DNA of 64,000 bases from an uncultured Bacteroidota bacterium (GTDB lineage: Bacteria; Bacteroidota; Bacteroidia; Flavobacteriales; Flavobacteriaceae). The position numbers and the translations under genes were made by a program. Location of the stretch: the NCBI GenBank assembly GCA_902523665.1, contig CABZAD010000006.1, forward strand, positions 1 to 64,000, given 5' to 3'. The notes beneath the pieces were generated by a model that saw only the letters and a program-made list of their open reading frames with translations, had not been told where the DNA came from and did no database searches. Every line of letters starts with the position of its first letter. Positions within the stretch are counted from its first letter, which is position 1. Positions 35,709 through 46,364 of this stretch are shown here, in pieces.

Positions 35709-36983
35709 ATGAAAAAATTAATATTTTTTTTATTTGTGACATCATCTTTAATATCCCAAGATAAATATATTTACGCTGGAAAGATATATGACTCTAATTC
35801 TGGTAAATATCTTTTAAATAAGACAATTATAATTTCAAAAAATATTATTAGTTCTATAGAGAATGGATTCATTGAACCCAAAAATGATAATGAAGAGCTT
35901 ATTGATTTAAAAAATAAAGTACTACTTCCTGGATTAATTGATTTTCATGTTCATATGGAAAGCGAATCAGGTGGAAAGGAAAAATATATAAATAGATTTC
36001 AAGACAGTAAAGCAGATGTTGCATTCAAGTCTACAGTTGTTGCAAAAAAAACACTCTTAGCAGGGTTTACGACTGTAAGGGATGTTGGAGGTTCAGGAGT
36101 TAATATTGCCCTTCGTAATGCTATCAATAGAGGTATTGTAGTTGGACCACGAATTTTTACTTCAGGTAAAACTATTGCTACAACAGGTGGTCATGGTGAC
36201 CCAACAAATGGATACAGGGCAGACTTAGTTGATGATCCTGGCCCTGAGGATGGTGTTGTTAACTCAATAAGTGATGCAAGAAAAGCTGTAAGATATAGAT
36301 ATAAAAATGGTGCTGATCTAATAAAAATTACCGCCACGGGAGGGGTTATGAGTATGGCAAAAAATGGACAAAATCCTCAATTTACAGAGGAAGTAATGAG
36401 AGCTATAGTAAATACAGCTAATGATTATGGGATGCACGTTGCAGCACATGCTCACGGAGATGAAGGCATGTATAGAGCAGTAAAAGCAGGAGTTAAAACA
36501 ATTGAACATGGCTCAATAATGAAGGAGAGAACAATGAAACTTATGAGAGAAAAAAATGCTTACTTAGTACCGACAATTAGTGCAGGTGAACACGTTGCAA
36601 AAATGGCTAGTATTCCAGGATATTATCCTGAGATTATTATTCCAAAAGCGTTAGAGGTTGGAGTTCAGAATAAAGCTTCGACAAAAAAAGCATATGAGAT
36701 GGGTGTTCCATTATCTTTTGGTACTGATGCAGGTGTTTTTCCACATGGTGATAATGCAGGTGAATTCGTTTATTGGGATGAGATAGGAATTCCAGCTGAA
36801 TATTCTTTAAAAGCTGCAACCATAACAAATGCAAAGCTTTTAAACATGGAAAATTTATTAGGTCAAATTAAAAAGGGTTATCTTGCTGATATAATAGCCA
36901 CTGATGAAAGTCCAACAAAAGATATTTCCACACTTAAGAATGTTGTTTTTGTAATGAAGGATGGAAAAGTTTACAAGAAATAG
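35709..36983 (+). CDS. Secreted imidazolonepropionase-like amidohydrolase
   Basis: 424 residues, signal peptide ending near LISQ. Metal ligands: HVHMES (H-x-H), TATGGVMSMA, AAHAHGDEGMYRAVKAGVKTIEHG, and SFGTDAGVFPHG (final Asp). This is the Xaa-Pro/Xaa-Arg-type amidohydrolase group often annotated as imidazolonepropionase-like; several members cleave dipeptides. It adds to the other exported peptide-degrading enzymes in the window. Convergent to fabD with one base between. Confidence 0.9.
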   Translation: MKKLIFFLFVTSSLISQDKYIYAGKIYDSNSGKYLLNKTIIISKNIISSIENGFIEPKNDNEELIDLKNKVLLPGLIDFHVHMESESGGKEKYINRFQDSKADVAFKSTVVAKKTLLAGFTTVRDVGGSGVNIALRNAINRGIVVGPRIFTSGKTIATTGGHGDPTNGYRADLVDDPGPEDGVVNSISDARKAVRYRYKNGADLIKITATGGVMSMAKNGQNPQFTEEVMRAIVNTANDYGMHVAAHAHGDEGMYRAVKAGVKTIEHGSIMKERTMKLMREKNAYLVPTISAGEHVAKMASIPGYYPEIIIPKALEVGVQNKASTKKAYEMGVPLSFGTDAGVFPHGDNAGEFVYWDEIGIPAEYSLKAATITNAKLLNMENLLGQIKKGYLADIIATDESPTKDISTLKNVVFVMKDGKVYKK

Positions 36984-36984
36984 T

Positions 36985-37857
36985 CTAAATCCTGTCTACA
37001 ATTAGTTCTCTATTTATTTTTCTGATTAATCCTTGAAGTGTATTCCCCGGACCTACTTCATAAAATTCATTTACCCCATCCTCAATCATTTTATTAATAC
37101 TCTGTTTCCAAAGAACTGCGCCTGTTAATTGGCTCAGTAGATTTATTTTAATTTTAGCAGGATCTTTTTCAGGATTCCCAGTGAAATTTTGATAGATTGG
37201 ACACAAAGGTTTTCTAAATTCAGTTTCTTCTATTCCTTTTTTTAATTCACCAACAGCAGAATTCATTAACTCAGAGTGGAATGCTCCACTAACGGGAAGA
37301 ATTAATGCTCTTCTTGCGCCTTTTTCTTTTAGTATTTCACAAGCTTTTTCAACTGATTTAATTTCACCTGAAATTACCAACTGTCCAGGACAATTATAAT
37401 TTGCTGGATTTACTATTCCATCAATTTCATTACATGATGACTCGATAATGTAATCAGATAGCCCAAGGATTGCAGCCATGGCTCCTTTTGTATTTTGACA
37501 TGCTTTCTGCATTGCATTAGCTCTAATCGAAACTAATTTTAGACCATCTTCAAAACTTATGGAATTTGATGCAACTAATGCAGAAAATTCTCCTAAGGAA
37601 TGTCCTGCACATACATCAGGACCAAAGGACTTTGTAGTTAGAGCTAATATAGCTGAGTGAATAAAAATAGCTGGCTGAGTAACCTTTGTTTGAAGTAAGT
37701 CTTTGTCTGTACCTTCAAACATCAATTCTGTAATATTAAAATTTAAAATTTTATTAGCTTTTTTAAAAAGCGTTCTAGACTCTGTTACATCATTATACAA
37801 GTTCTGTCCCATTCCTGTTTTTTGAGAGCCTTGTCCTGGGAATACATAAGCTTTCAT
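36985..37857 (-). CDS. fabD: Malonyl-CoA:ACP transacylase
   Basis: 290 residues. Loads malonyl groups onto ACP for fatty acid synthesis. FPGQGSQKTGMG at the start, nucleophile Ser87 in AGHSLGEFSAL, SGAFHSELM with the catalytic His, and VGPGNTLQGLIRKI near the end. It is the last gene of a minus-strand run with folA, thyA and the BFN gene, spaced 1-3 bp or overlapping. Confidence 0.95.
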   Translation of the reverse strand: MKAYVFPGQGSQKTGMGQNLYNDVTESRTLFKKANKILNFNITELMFEGTDKDLLQTKVTQPAIFIHSAILALTTKSFGPDVCAGHSLGEFSALVASNSISFEDGLKLVSIRANAMQKACQNTKGAMAAILGLSDYIIESSCNEIDGIVNPANYNCPGQLVISGEIKSVEKACEILKEKGARRALILPVSGAFHSELMNSAVGELKKGIEETEFRKPLCPIYQNFTGNPEKDPAKIKINLLSQLTGAVLWKQSINKMIEDGVNEFYEVGPGNTLQGLIRKINRELIVDRI

Positions 37858-37858
37858 G

Positions 37859-38350
37859 TTATTTTCTTTTATAGGTTAGGAATGAGTACTTAATCTTTTC
37901 ATCACCATTTGTTTCATTAGTTTCTTCATTAACAAGTTTAAATTTTTCTTCTGGGATTTCAGGAAAATATGCATCTCCATCATAAATTTTGTACACCCTG
38001 GTTAATTCAATTTTATCTGCAATGTCTATTGTTTGACTATATATTTCTCCTCCTCCAATAATAAATGGTTGTGAGTCATTCTTACAATGCAAAAGTGCCT
38101 CTTCAATACTTTTACAAACAATAATTTCCTCATTATTATAACTAGTATTTCGAGTTACTACTATATTTAATCTATTGGGTAATGGATATGGGAGAGACTC
38201 AAAGGTTTTTCTTCCCATTATTACCGAATGATTTAAAGTAAGTTCTTTAAACCTAATTAGATCTTTAGATATATGCCATATAAGTTTGTTTTTCTTCCCT
38301 ATAACATTATTAATTGAGGCTGCAGCAATTATTGTAAGTTCGTTAGTCAT
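37859..38350 (-). CDS. folA: Dihydrofolate reductase
   Basis: 163 residues. TIIAAASINNVIGKKNKLIWH (substrate pocket; the usual acidic residue follows), VIMGRKTFESLP, NIVVTRN (NADPH) and FIIGGGEIYSQ are the DHFR pattern. It regenerates tetrahydrofolate used by ThyA, encoded just upstream, so the pair is a functional unit. Three bp separate it from thyA. Confidence 0.95.
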   Translation of the reverse strand: MTNELTIIAAASINNVIGKKNKLIWHISKDLIRFKELTLNHSVIMGRKTFESLPYPLPNRLNIVVTRNTSYNNEEIIVCKSIEEALLHCKNDSQPFIIGGGEIYSQTIDIADKIELTRVYKIYDGDAYFPEIPEEKFKLVNEETNETNGDEKIKYSFLTYKRK

Positions 38351-38353
38351 GAA

Positions 38354-39178
38354 TCAAACTGAAATTTTACCTTTTATTGGAGGGTGAGAATTATAATTTA
38401 TTATCTCAATATCCTCAAATTTAAAATCTTCTATATTCTTAACCTTTTTGTTTAATTTTAGTGTAGGAAGTGGCATTGGTTCTCTAGTTAATTGCAGCTC
38501 AACTTGTTCAATATGATTTAAATATATATGAGTATCACCAAAGGTATGTATGAAATCACCTACTTCGTATTTACATACCTGGGCTATCATATGTGTTAAT
38601 AGAGAGTATGATGCAATATTAAAAGGAACACCTAAAAAAACATCGGCACTTCTTTGGTACATTTGGCATGAAAGTTTATTTTCAGAAACATAGAATTGAA
38701 AAAAAGCATGACAGGGGGGTAAAGCTGCTTTACCATTTCTAACATTTTCATCAAAAGATTTTGAGCTATTGGGAATAATATTAGGGTTCCATGCAGTTAC
38801 AATCATTCTTCTGCTTGAGGGGTTAATTTTTAGTGATTTTATAACATCATCAAGTTGATCAATTCCATCACTATTCCAATTTCTCCACTGATATCCATAT
38901 ATAGGGCCAAGATCTCCATTTCTATCTGCCCATTCGTCCCAAATAGTCACACCGTTATCCTTCAAGTATTTAATATTTGTATTACCATTAATAAACCAAA
39001 TTAACTCATGTATAATTGACTTTAAATGTAATTTCTTTGTTGTAACTAATGGAAAGCCATTTTGAAGATTAAATCTCATTTGATGTCCAAAAACACTTAT
39101 TGTTCCAGTTCCTGTTCTATCCTTTTTTTCGACTCCGTTTTCTTTTATATGTTTAAGTAAATCAAGGTACTGTTTCAT
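38354..39178 (-). CDS. thyA: Thymidylate synthase
   Basis: 274 residues. Makes dTMP from dUMP with methylene-tetrahydrofolate. [18 protein letters not shown], active-site Cys156 in [12 protein letters not shown], and [21 protein letters not shown] with [12 protein letters not shown] are diagnostic. It overlaps the BFN gene by 4 bp. Presence of the classical enzyme means no need for ThyX. Confidence 0.97.
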   Translation of the reverse strand: MKQYLDLLKHIKENGVEKKDRTGTGTISVFGHQMRFNLQNGFPLVTTKKLHLKSIIHELIWFINGNTNIKYLKDNGVTIWDEWADRNGDLGPIYGYQWRNWNSDGIDQLDDVIKSLKINPSSRRMIVTAWNPNIIPNSSKSFDENVRNGKAALPPCHAFFQFYVSENKLSCQMYQRSADVFLGVPFNIASYSLLTHMIAQVCKYEVGDFIHTFGDTHIYLNHIEQVELQLTREPMPLPTLKLNKKVKNIEDFKFEDIEIINYNSHPPIKGKISV

Positions 39179-39783
39179 TTTATACTTTTTCTGAAATTGA
39201 GTTCATCTCTGAGTCTTGCTGCCATTTCATAATCTTCATTTTGCAAACTGTTTTCAAGCATCTTCCTGATATTATTTGTTGAAATTTTTTTTATGTTCTT
39301 ATAATTTTTATTAGAATTCTCATCTTTAAAGAAATTATTATCAGTAAAATTAATTTCTTTAGAATACTTCTCATCATCGGCAAATCCAGCCTCATCCAAA
39401 ATATCTTTTTTTACAAAAATTGGTGCATTGAACCTAATTGATAATGCGATTGCATCTGATGTTCTAGAGTCAATTTTGATTATATCATCATTATTCTCAC
39501 AAACAATATTTGAAAAAAATACTCCATCTTTAAGCTTACTGATAATAATATAGTTGAGTTTGATTCCAAATTTTTCGGCAAAACTCTTAAAAAGTTCATG
39601 AGTAAGTGGTCTTGATGTTTTTATTTTTTTATCTAAACCGATTGTAATTGATTGAGCTTCAAAGCCTCCTATTACTATTGGTAACTTTCTGGAACCATTT
39701 GTTTCTTGGAGAATAAGAGCAAATGCACCCGAGGTATTATCACTATAAGTAATTCCTTGAATTTTTAGCTCTACTAGTTCCAT
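39175..39783 (-). CDS. Bifunctional-nuclease (BFN/DUF151) protein with C-terminal UVR motif
   Basis: 202 residues from ATG 39783 ([11 protein letters not shown], the usual family start); the tracked GTG 39801 adds six residues. BFN domain: [48 protein letters not shown] linker follows, then [18 protein letters not shown], a UvrB/UvrC motif. This fusion is typical of Bacteroidota. Plant members have nuclease activity; the bacterial role is not settled. Confidence 0.9.
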   Translation of the reverse strand: MELVELKIQGITYSDNTSGAFALILQETNGSRKLPIVIGGFEAQSITIGLDKKIKTSRPLTHELFKSFAEKFGIKLNYIIISKLKDGVFFSNIVCENNDDIIKIDSRTSDAIALSIRFNAPIFVKKDILDEAGFADDEKYSKEINFTDNNFFKDENSNKNYKNIKKISTNNIRKMLENSLQNEDYEMAARLRDELNFRKSIK

Positions 39784-39885
39784 GCAAAAATATAATGACA
39801 CAAATTAATTAAATAAAATTTAAATCTCATTAGAGCACTATAGGAAATATTTTTTTTATGTTTAAATTCGCATAAAAAATTCTAT

Positions 39886-40863
39886 ATGAAAACAGTTCAG
39901 TTTAGAGAAGCAATATGTGAAGCTATGTCGGAAGAAATGAGGAGAGATGAAAGTATCTACTTAATGGGAGAAGAGGTAGCAGAATACAATGGTGCATACA
40001 AAGCTTCAAAAGGTATGCTTGATGAATTCGGTGAACTAAGAGTAATTGATACACCAATATCTGAAGCTGGATTTTCAGGAGTTGGTGTTGGTTCTACGAT
40101 GGTTGGAGCAAGACCTATTATTGAATTTATGACATTTAATTTCTCTTTAGTAGGTATTGATCAGATAATCAATAACGCTGCAAAGATTAGACAGATGTCT
40201 GGAGGTCAATTTCCATGTCCAATTGTATTTAGAGGTCCAACTGCCTCTGCTGGACAGCTTGGAGCAACTCATTCTCAAGCTTTTGAGAGCTGGTTTGCAA
40301 ACTGTCCTGGTTTAAAAGTAATTGTACCATCAAACCCTTATGATGCAAAAGGTTTGTTGAAATCTGCAATTAGAGATGATGATCCAGTAATTTTCATGGA
40401 ATCAGAACAAATGTATGGCGATAAAGGAGAAATTCCTGAGGGGGAATATACACTTCCAATAGGAGTTGCCGATATAAAAAAGAAAGGTAAAGATGTAACA
40501 ATTGTATCATTTGGAAAAATAATAAAAGAAGCATATAAGGCCGGTGTCGAACTTGAAAAAGAAGGAATTGAATGTGAAATTATTGATCTAAGGACATTAA
40601 GACCACTTGATTATGATACAGTTTTAGAGTCAGTTAAAAAGACTAACAGACTTGTAATTTTAGAAGAAGCTTGGCCTTTTGGAAATATTTCTACTGACAT
40701 ATCTCACAAAATCCAAAATGAGATTTTTGATTTTCTAGATGCACCAGTTGAAAAAGTAAATAATGCAGATACTCCAACTCCCTACTCTCCAGTGCTACTG
40801 GAAGAGTGGCTTCCAAATAGTGAGGAAGTAATTAAAGCAGTTAAAAAAGTTCTATATATTTAA
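39886..40863 (+). CDS. pdhB: Pyruvate dehydrogenase E1 component, beta subunit
   Basis: 325 residues. Forms the E1 heterotetramer with PdhA (not in this window) to decarboxylate pyruvate with thiamine diphosphate. [27 protein letters not shown] (Glu that activates TPP), [15 protein letters not shown] and the transketolase C-terminal domain ([12 protein letters not shown]) are present. The stop codon overlaps that of hppA through TTAA. Confidence 0.94.
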   Translation: MKTVQFREAICEAMSEEMRRDESIYLMGEEVAEYNGAYKASKGMLDEFGELRVIDTPISEAGFSGVGVGSTMVGARPIIEFMTFNFSLVGIDQIINNAAKIRQMSGGQFPCPIVFRGPTASAGQLGATHSQAFESWFANCPGLKVIVPSNPYDAKGLLKSAIRDDDPVIFMESEQMYGDKGEIPEGEYTLPIGVADIKKKGKDVTIVSFGKIIKEAYKAGVELEKEGIECEIIDLRTLRPLDYDTVLESVKKTNRLVILEEAWPFGNISTDISHKIQNEIFDFLDAPVEKVNNADTPTPYSPVLLEEWLPNSEEVIKAVKKVLYI

Positions 40864-42983
40864 CTAACAAGAAGTGGAGCTATAACTAGAGCAACAACAG
40901 CAATTAATTTAAGTAGAATATTTAATGAAGGTCCAGATGTGTCTTTAAATGGATCACCAACTGTGTCACCAACAACTGCCGCTTTATGAGCTTCAGAACC
41001 CTTCCTTCCATCCTCTTCAATCATCTTTTTGGCATTATCCCAAGCACCACCAGCATTTGATTGAAAAATTGCCATCAAAACACCACATGATGTAACTCCA
41101 GCTAAAAGACCACCAAGCATTTCTGCACCACCAGCAAATCCAATTATAACTGGAACAGATATTGCCATTAAGCCCGGAAGAACCATCTCTCTTAGAGCAG
41201 CTTGTGTAGAAATTTCAACACATTTACTATACTCTGCAACACCATCAGCATCATTAAAGATCTTTAAATCTTCTTTTGATGCATTTGAAAGGTCTGAGTC
41301 ATACTTTCTCATAATCTCAAGCGCTGCTTTTAATTTTGGTAAATCTTTAAATTGTCTTCTTACTTCCTCTATCATACTCATCGCTGCTTTACCAACTGCC
41401 TTCATTGAAAGAGCAGAAAAAACAAATGGTAACATTGCACCAAGTAACAGACCAGCCATAACAACTGGTTTTGAGATATCAATTGCAGAAATTTGAGCAG
41501 TTTGCATATATGCTGCAAATAAAGCTAGAGCTGTTAGAGCAGCTGATGCAATAGCAAAACCTTTTCCTATTGCAGCAGTTGTATTTCCAACTGCATCAAG
41601 CTTATCTGTTCTTTCTCTTACTTTGGGATCTAACTCTGCCATTTCCGCAATACCTCCAGCATTATCAGAAATAGGTCCATAGGCATCAACTGCTAACTGA
41701 ATACCAGTATTAGCAAGCATACCAACAGCAGCAATCGCTATACCATAAAGGCCTGCAAATTCATACGAAAATAATATTGCAGCACATATAAAGATAATTG
41801 GAAGAGCTGTGGATATCATTCCAACACCAAGACCACTTATAATTGTTGTTGCAGGACCAGTCTCTGATTGTTTAACAATTGATAGAACTGGTTTTTTCCC
41901 AGTTGCAGTATAATATTCTGTTACTTTACCAACCAAGAGACCTGCTATTAAACCACTGATTGTAGCAATGAAAACTCCCACTGAAGTGTATTCAGTATTA
42001 TTAAAAACCCATGATTCAGGAAGTAAATATTGTATTAAGAACCATGTTATAGCAATCATTAATCCAGCTGAAATGAATTCACCCAGATTCAAGGCCTTGT
42101 GAGGATCACCACCTTCTTTGACTTTAACGAAGAAAGTCCCTATTATGGACATAATTATTCCAGAAGCAGCTATGAACAATGGGAGTAATACTGCATTAAT
42201 TTCAATTCCGGAAAATTCGCTTAAACCAACAAAAGCAGCGCCTAATACCATTGCTCCTATAATTGATCCAACAAACGATTCAAATAAATCTGCTCCCATT
42301 CCAGCAACATCTCCGACATTATCTCCAACATTATCCGCAATAGTTGCAGGATTCAAAGGATGGTCTTCAGGGATACCAGCTTCAACTTTTCCTACTAAAT
42401 CAGCACCAACATCTGCAGCTTTGGTATATATTCCACCACCAACTCTAGCAAACAATGCAATAGATGAAGCACCAAGTGAGAATCCAGATAAAACTTGTAT
42501 TACAGTATTTATGTCTGTAAACATTGGTCTGTATATAATAAATAGAGAACCGACTCCTAAAACACCTAATCCAACTACACCCATTCCCATTACAGAACCA
42601 CCGGAAAATGCAATTTCAAGTGCTTTTCCAAGGGAATCTTGAGCAGCGTTAGTAGTCCTTACGTTAGCCTTTGTTGCAACTTGCATACCGATAAAACCTG
42701 CAAGACCAGAACATAATGCTCCAACTACAAAAGAAACAGCAACTAACCAACTACTTCCTTCATTAATCCCTTTAAATGCAAGTAACACAGCGGTAATAAT
42801 TACAAAAACTGATAATATTTTATATTCGGCCTTCAAAAATGCCATTGCGCCATCTGCAATATTCTTTGCAATTTTGGCCATTTTTGCATTTCCAACTTCT
42901 TTCTTAGAAACTGATGAATTTTTTATAAAAACAAAAATTAATGCGATAACACCAGCTAATGGTATTAGATTTATGTATTCCAT
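40860..42983 (-). CDS. hppA: Membrane-bound ion-translocating pyrophosphatase
   Basis: 707 residues, about sixteen membrane spans. Hydrolyses PPi and pumps H+ or Na+. The PPi site is [35 protein letters not shown], with [20 protein letters not shown] and [18 protein letters not shown] as further Mg-PPi loops. The position that sets K+ dependence reads [10 protein letters not shown]: Ala, not Lys, so a K+-dependent type is expected. Na+ versus H+ cannot be decided by eye. The protein complements the sodium pumps NqrA-F and NhaD. Confidence 0.95.
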   Translation of the reverse strand: MEYINLIPLAGVIALIFVFIKNSSVSKKEVGNAKMAKIAKNIADGAMAFLKAEYKILSVFVIITAVLLAFKGINEGSSWLVAVSFVVGALCSGLAGFIGMQVATKANVRTTNAAQDSLGKALEIAFSGGSVMGMGVVGLGVLGVGSLFIIYRPMFTDINTVIQVLSGFSLGASSIALFARVGGGIYTKAADVGADLVGKVEAGIPEDHPLNPATIADNVGDNVGDVAGMGADLFESFVGSIIGAMVLGAAFVGLSEFSGIEINAVLLPLFIAASGIIMSIIGTFFVKVKEGGDPHKALNLGEFISAGLMIAITWFLIQYLLPESWVFNNTEYTSVGVFIATISGLIAGLLVGKVTEYYTATGKKPVLSIVKQSETGPATTIISGLGVGMISTALPIIFICAAILFSYEFAGLYGIAIAAVGMLANTGIQLAVDAYGPISDNAGGIAEMAELDPKVRERTDKLDAVGNTTAAIGKGFAIASAALTALALFAAYMQTAQISAIDISKPVVMAGLLLGAMLPFVFSALSMKAVGKAAMSMIEEVRRQFKDLPKLKAALEIMRKYDSDLSNASKEDLKIFNDADGVAEYSKCVEISTQAALREMVLPGLMAISVPVIIGFAGGAEMLGGLLAGVTSCGVLMAIFQSNAGGAWDNAKKMIEEDGRKGSEAHKAAVVGDTVGDPFKDTSGPSLNILLKLIAVVALVIAPLLVS

Positions 42984-42998
42984 TTTTCAAATTTTTTT

Positions 42999-43032
42999 CA
43001 AATATAATATAATGCTAAAAATGGAAAGCAAA
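42999..43032 (-). promoter_or_regulatory. Probable hppA promoter (TTTG-N22-TATATTTG)
   Basis: Minus-strand TATATTTG (43006-42999) is an exact -7 box, 15 nt before the ATG. A TTTG lies at 43032-43029, a spacing of 22 nt, slightly longer than the usual 19-21. Confidence 0.42.
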
Positions 43033-43051
43033 TATATTGAGAAAGATATAA

Positions 43052-43654
43052 TTAAAGTTCCTTTTTTATTAATTTTAGGACTGTGTCATAATCTGATTTG
43101 TTCTCAACAAAATCAAGATCGTCAACATTAATTTTTAAAAGTTTACCACTATCATAATTAGTAATCCAGGCTTCATATCTTTCATTGAGTCTACTTAAAT
43201 ATTCAATACTAATCGTTTTTTCATAATCTCTTCCTCTTTTATGTATCTTATTTACAAGGTTAGGAATGCTACTTTGAAGGTATACCAATAAGTCTGGTGG
43301 ATTAACTAAATTAAGCATTGTCTCAAATAGAGATAAGTAATTTTCATAATCCCTCTGAGGCATTAAGCCCATTGAATTTAGATTGGGTGCAAAAATGAAA
43401 GCATCTTCATATATGGTTCTGTCTTGAATTACATTTTCTTTAGAATTGTCGATTGAAACTAATTGTTTAAATCTACTATTTAAGAAATAAATTTGAAGAT
43501 TAAACGACCACCTCTCCATGTGATTATAAAAATCATCTAAGTAAGGATTAGCAATGACATCCTCATAATAAGCTTTATATTTCAAACTTTTAGATAGTTG
43601 CTTAGCCAGACTTGTTTTCCCGGCACCAATATTTCCTGCTATGGCTATTCTCAT
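43052..43654 (-). CDS. Deoxynucleoside kinase (dGK/dAK type)
   Basis: 200 residues from ATG 43654 (MRIAIAGNIGAGKTSLA, P-loop at residues 7-14); the tracked TTG at 43666 is less likely. ANPYLDDFYNHMERWSFNLQIYFL (substrate Glu and Arg region), DRTIYEDAFIF (the DR-x motif) and a lid segment KIHKRGRDYEKTIS follow. It phosphorylates deoxynucleosides in salvage and would complement ThyA. Confidence 0.9.
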   Translation of the reverse strand: MRIAIAGNIGAGKTSLAKQLSKSLKYKAYYEDVIANPYLDDFYNHMERWSFNLQIYFLNSRFKQLVSIDNSKENVIQDRTIYEDAFIFAPNLNSMGLMPQRDYENYLSLFETMLNLVNPPDLLVYLQSSIPNLVNKIHKRGRDYEKTISIEYLSRLNERYEAWITNYDSGKLLKINVDDLDFVENKSDYDTVLKLIKKEL

Positions 43655-43702
43655 AATTTTAGCCAAAATAACAGGTTTTTTTTAAAGAAAAAAGTAGAAT
43701 AA

Positions 43703-43732
43703 TTTGAAATAAATTTTTTTTGTTTAATTTTA
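43703..43732 (+). promoter_or_regulatory. Possible promoter of the met operon (TTTG-N18-TAATTTTA)
   Basis: TTTG (43703-43706) and TAATTTTA (43725-43732, one mismatch) are 18 nt apart. Transcription would start near 43738, just before the riboswitch P1 stem. Spacing and -7 are imperfect. Confidence 0.4.
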
Positions 43733-43740
43733 CTTTAAAC

Positions 43741-43791
43741 AGAGGAAGGATTTGACTGATTGCAACCTCTTAAAAAAATTGCTAAAGCAGT
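43741..43791 (+). ncRNA. SAM-II-type riboswitch upstream of metK
   Basis: P1 stem AGAGG (43741-43745) with CCTCT (43766-43770). The loop contains GATTTGACTGATTGCAA, very close to the SAM-II core (GAUUU, then UUGCAA). An A-rich linker leads to GCTAAAGCAGT (43781-43791), matching the conserved GCUAAA end. ACTG (43755-43758) pairs with CAGT (43788-43791), giving the expected H-type pseudoknot. It lies 48 nt before metK, and the operon makes SAM and its precursor, so the biology fits. No terminator follows, so the mechanism of control is unclear. Confidence 0.8.
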
Positions 43792-43839
43792 AATTCTTTT
43801 ACCTGCAATCATTCACTTTTTTTCTCAGAAATCTATTTT

Positions 43840-45093
43840 ATGTCGTATTTGTTTACCTCTGAGTCTGTGAGTGAAGGACACCCTGATAAAGTTTCAGATC
43901 AAATAAGTGATGGAATACTTGATAACTTTTTAGCTTTTGATCCTAATAGTAAAGTTGCTTGTGAAACTCTTGTAACTACTGGTCAGGTTATACTTTCAGG
44001 TGAAGTAACAAGCAATACCTATATAGATGTTCAAGAAATTGCAAGAAATATTATAAAGGACATTGGTTATAATAATGATAGGTATAAATTTTCTGGGGAA
44101 TCATGTGCAGTTATGTCATTAATTCATGAACAATCAGAAGATATTCTTAGAGGAATAAAAAGAAGCGTAAAAGAAGAACAAGGAGCTGGTGATCAAGGAA
44201 TAATGTTTGGTTATGCATGTAATGAAACTGAAAATTTAATTCCTTTAACTCTGGACATTGCAAATAGACTTTTACTAGAGCTATCAAAACTCAGAAAGTC
44301 TAAAGAAATTCCATATTTAAGACCAGATTCAAAATCTCAGGTAACTATAGAGTATGACGAAAACGATGTACCTGTAAGCATAGATACAATTGTTGTATCA
44401 ACTCAACATGATGAATTCGACAGTGATGATGAAAAAATGTTAAATAAAATAAGAAAAGACATAGTTGAAATTCTGATTCCAATTGTGAAAGATTCTTATG
44501 ACCCTGAAATACAAAAATTATTTAATAATAATATTAAATTCTACGTTAATCCAACAGGAAAATTTGTCATTGGTGGTCCTCATGGTGATACTGGCTTAAC
44601 TGGTCGAAAAATTATAATTGATACATATGGAGGGAGAGGAGCGCATGGTGGAGGATCTTTTAGTGGAAAAGATCCAAGTAAAGTTGACAGAAGTGCAGCA
44701 TATGCTGCAAGACATATTGCAAAAAATTTAGTTAAGGCTAGAGTATCTGATGAAATATTAGTTCAACTTAGCTATGTTATTGGAGTTGCTGAACCGGTAT
44801 CACTAAATATAGATACTTGCGGTAAGTCCAAAATTAAAATTTCAGATTCTGAGCTATCGAAAATTATAAATGAAATTTTTGATTTGAAACCTCATTCGAT
44901 AGAATCAAGATTTAAACTTAGAGATCCTATTTATCTTGAAACTGCATCATATGGTCATATGGGTAGAAAATCTGAAAAAAAAACTAAGACATTTAACTCT
45001 AAATACTCGGGAGTTAAAAAAATTGAGGTTGAGCTTTTCCCTTGGGAAAAATTAGAGTATGTGAATCTATTAATTAAAACACTTAAATTATGA
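43840..45093 (+). CDS. metK: S-adenosylmethionine synthetase
   Basis: 417 residues. Makes SAM from methionine and ATP. TSESVSEGHPDKVSDQISDGILD (ATP and metal), GAGDQGIMFGYA, and FVIGGPHGDTGLTGRKIIIDTYGG with GGGSFSGKDPSKVDRSAAY are the three family blocks. First gene behind the SAM-II-like element; it overlaps metY by 4 bp. The operon metK-metY-metX-osmC covers homoserine activation, sulfhydrylation and SAM formation. Confidence 0.97.
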   Translation: MSYLFTSESVSEGHPDKVSDQISDGILDNFLAFDPNSKVACETLVTTGQVILSGEVTSNTYIDVQEIARNIIKDIGYNNDRYKFSGESCAVMSLIHEQSEDILRGIKRSVKEEQGAGDQGIMFGYACNETENLIPLTLDIANRLLLELSKLRKSKEIPYLRPDSKSQVTIEYDENDVPVSIDTIVVSTQHDEFDSDDEKMLNKIRKDIVEILIPIVKDSYDPEIQKLFNNNIKFYVNPTGKFVIGGPHGDTGLTGRKIIIDTYGGRGAHGGGSFSGKDPSKVDRSAAYAARHIAKNLVKARVSDEILVQLSYVIGVAEPVSLNIDTCGKSKIKISDSELSKIINEIFDLKPHSIESRFKLRDPIYLETASYGHMGRKSEKKTKTFNSKYSGVKKIEVELFPWEKLEYVNLLIKTLKL

Positions 45094-46361
45094 GTCAAAA
45101 TGATCAAACGCTGGCATTACATGCCGGGCATAACACGACAAAAACAGAGGGAACTAGAGCAGTCCCAATATATCAAACAACATCATATGTGTTTGAAGAC
45201 ACTGACCATGCAGCAAAATTATTTTCACTTGCTGAACCTGGGTATATTTATACAAGACTTAACAATCCTACAGCAGATGTGCTTGAACAAAGGTTAGCAT
45301 CTATAGAAGGTGGAATAGCTGCCGTTGCAACTTCGTCTGGTTCTGCAGCTTTAGCAACAACATTATTGACACTTTTGAAGACTGGAGATCATATTGTTTC
45401 TTCAAACAGTCTTTATGGAGGTACATATAATTTATTAAATGTAACACTTCCTAGGTATGGAATCACAACAACTTTTGTTGATCCAAATAAAGTTGACAAT
45501 TTTTCTAAAGCAATCAATAAAGATACAAGAGCAATTTACATTGAGAGTATGGGAAATCCAAAGTTAGATGTTCTTGACATCGAAGCAATTTCAAAAATTG
45601 CAAAAAAAGCAAAGCTCCCACTAATTGTTGATAACACTGTTGCTACTCCATATTTGCTAAAACCAATAAATTATGGTGCTGATATTGTTATTCACTCAAC
45701 AACTAAATACATTACAGGTAATGGAACCTCAATTGGGGGTGCAATAATAGATGCAGGTAATTTTGATTGGAGCAGTGGATTATTCGATGAATTTACAGAA
45801 CCATCCCCAGGGTATCAAGGTTTAGTTTATCATGATGTATTAGGTCCAGCGGCATTTATTGCTAAAGTTAGGATTGAAGGATTGAGAGATCTTGGAAGTG
45901 CACCAAGTCCTTTTAACTGTTTTCAAACAATTCAAGGATTAGAGACTTTATCTGTTAGAATAAAAAAACATTCTGAAAATGCATTAAAGGTTGCAAAATG
46001 GTTAGAGAATCAATCTCAAGTGGCTTGGGTTAATTATCCAGGGCTTAAATCCTCAAGATATTATAAATTGTCACAAAAATATTTGAAAAATGGTCAAAGT
46101 GGTATTGTAACATTTGGTTTAAAAGGTGGATTTGATTCTGCAAAAAAATTAACTGATAGCACTAAAATATTCTCGCTATTGGCCAATTTTGGAGATTCGA
46201 AGTCTTTAATTATACACCCTTCAAGTACTACTCACCAACAATTAAATGAAGAACAACAAAAGTCAACGGGTGTGACGTCTGATTTGGTTCGACTGAGTAT
46301 TGGCCTTGAAGATCCAATTGATTTAATTGAGGACTTGCAGAATGCCATAAAATCATTGTAA
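45090..46361 (+). CDS. metY: O-acetylhomoserine aminocarboxypropyltransferase (sulfhydrylase)
   Basis: 423 residues, Cys/Met metabolism PLP family. Direct sulfhydrylation of O-acetylhomoserine to homocysteine. HAGHNTTKTEGTRAVPIYQTTSYVF at the N-terminus, TSSGSAALATTL (PLP phosphate), IVDNTVATPYLLKP, and VIHSTTKYITGNGT (Schiff-base Lys) are diagnostic; the length over 400 favours MetY over cystathionine enzymes (about 380). The substrate is supplied by MetX encoded next. Confidence 0.93.
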   Translation: MSQNDQTLALHAGHNTTKTEGTRAVPIYQTTSYVFEDTDHAAKLFSLAEPGYIYTRLNNPTADVLEQRLASIEGGIAAVATSSGSAALATTLLTLLKTGDHIVSSNSLYGGTYNLLNVTLPRYGITTTFVDPNKVDNFSKAINKDTRAIYIESMGNPKLDVLDIEAISKIAKKAKLPLIVDNTVATPYLLKPINYGADIVIHSTTKYITGNGTSIGGAIIDAGNFDWSSGLFDEFTEPSPGYQGLVYHDVLGPAAFIAKVRIEGLRDLGSAPSPFNCFQTIQGLETLSVRIKKHSENALKVAKWLENQSQVAWVNYPGLKSSRYYKLSQKYLKNGQSGIVTFGLKGGFDSAKKLTDSTKIFSLLANFGDSKSLIIHPSSTTHQQLNEEQQKSTGVTSDLVRLSIGLEDPIDLIEDLQNAIKSL

Positions 46362-46364
46362 AAT

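Noticed and set aside
42118-42642. 174-residue plus-strand ORF (largest shadow ORF)
   Set aside because: Antisense to the clearly real hppA; composition (T, P and A rich, no hydrophobic pattern) is that of a mirror frame.
42874-43131. 85-residue plus-strand ORF at the hppA/dNK junction
   Set aside because: Antisense to the hppA N-terminus, the hppA promoter and the dNK C-terminus; no recognisable sequence.
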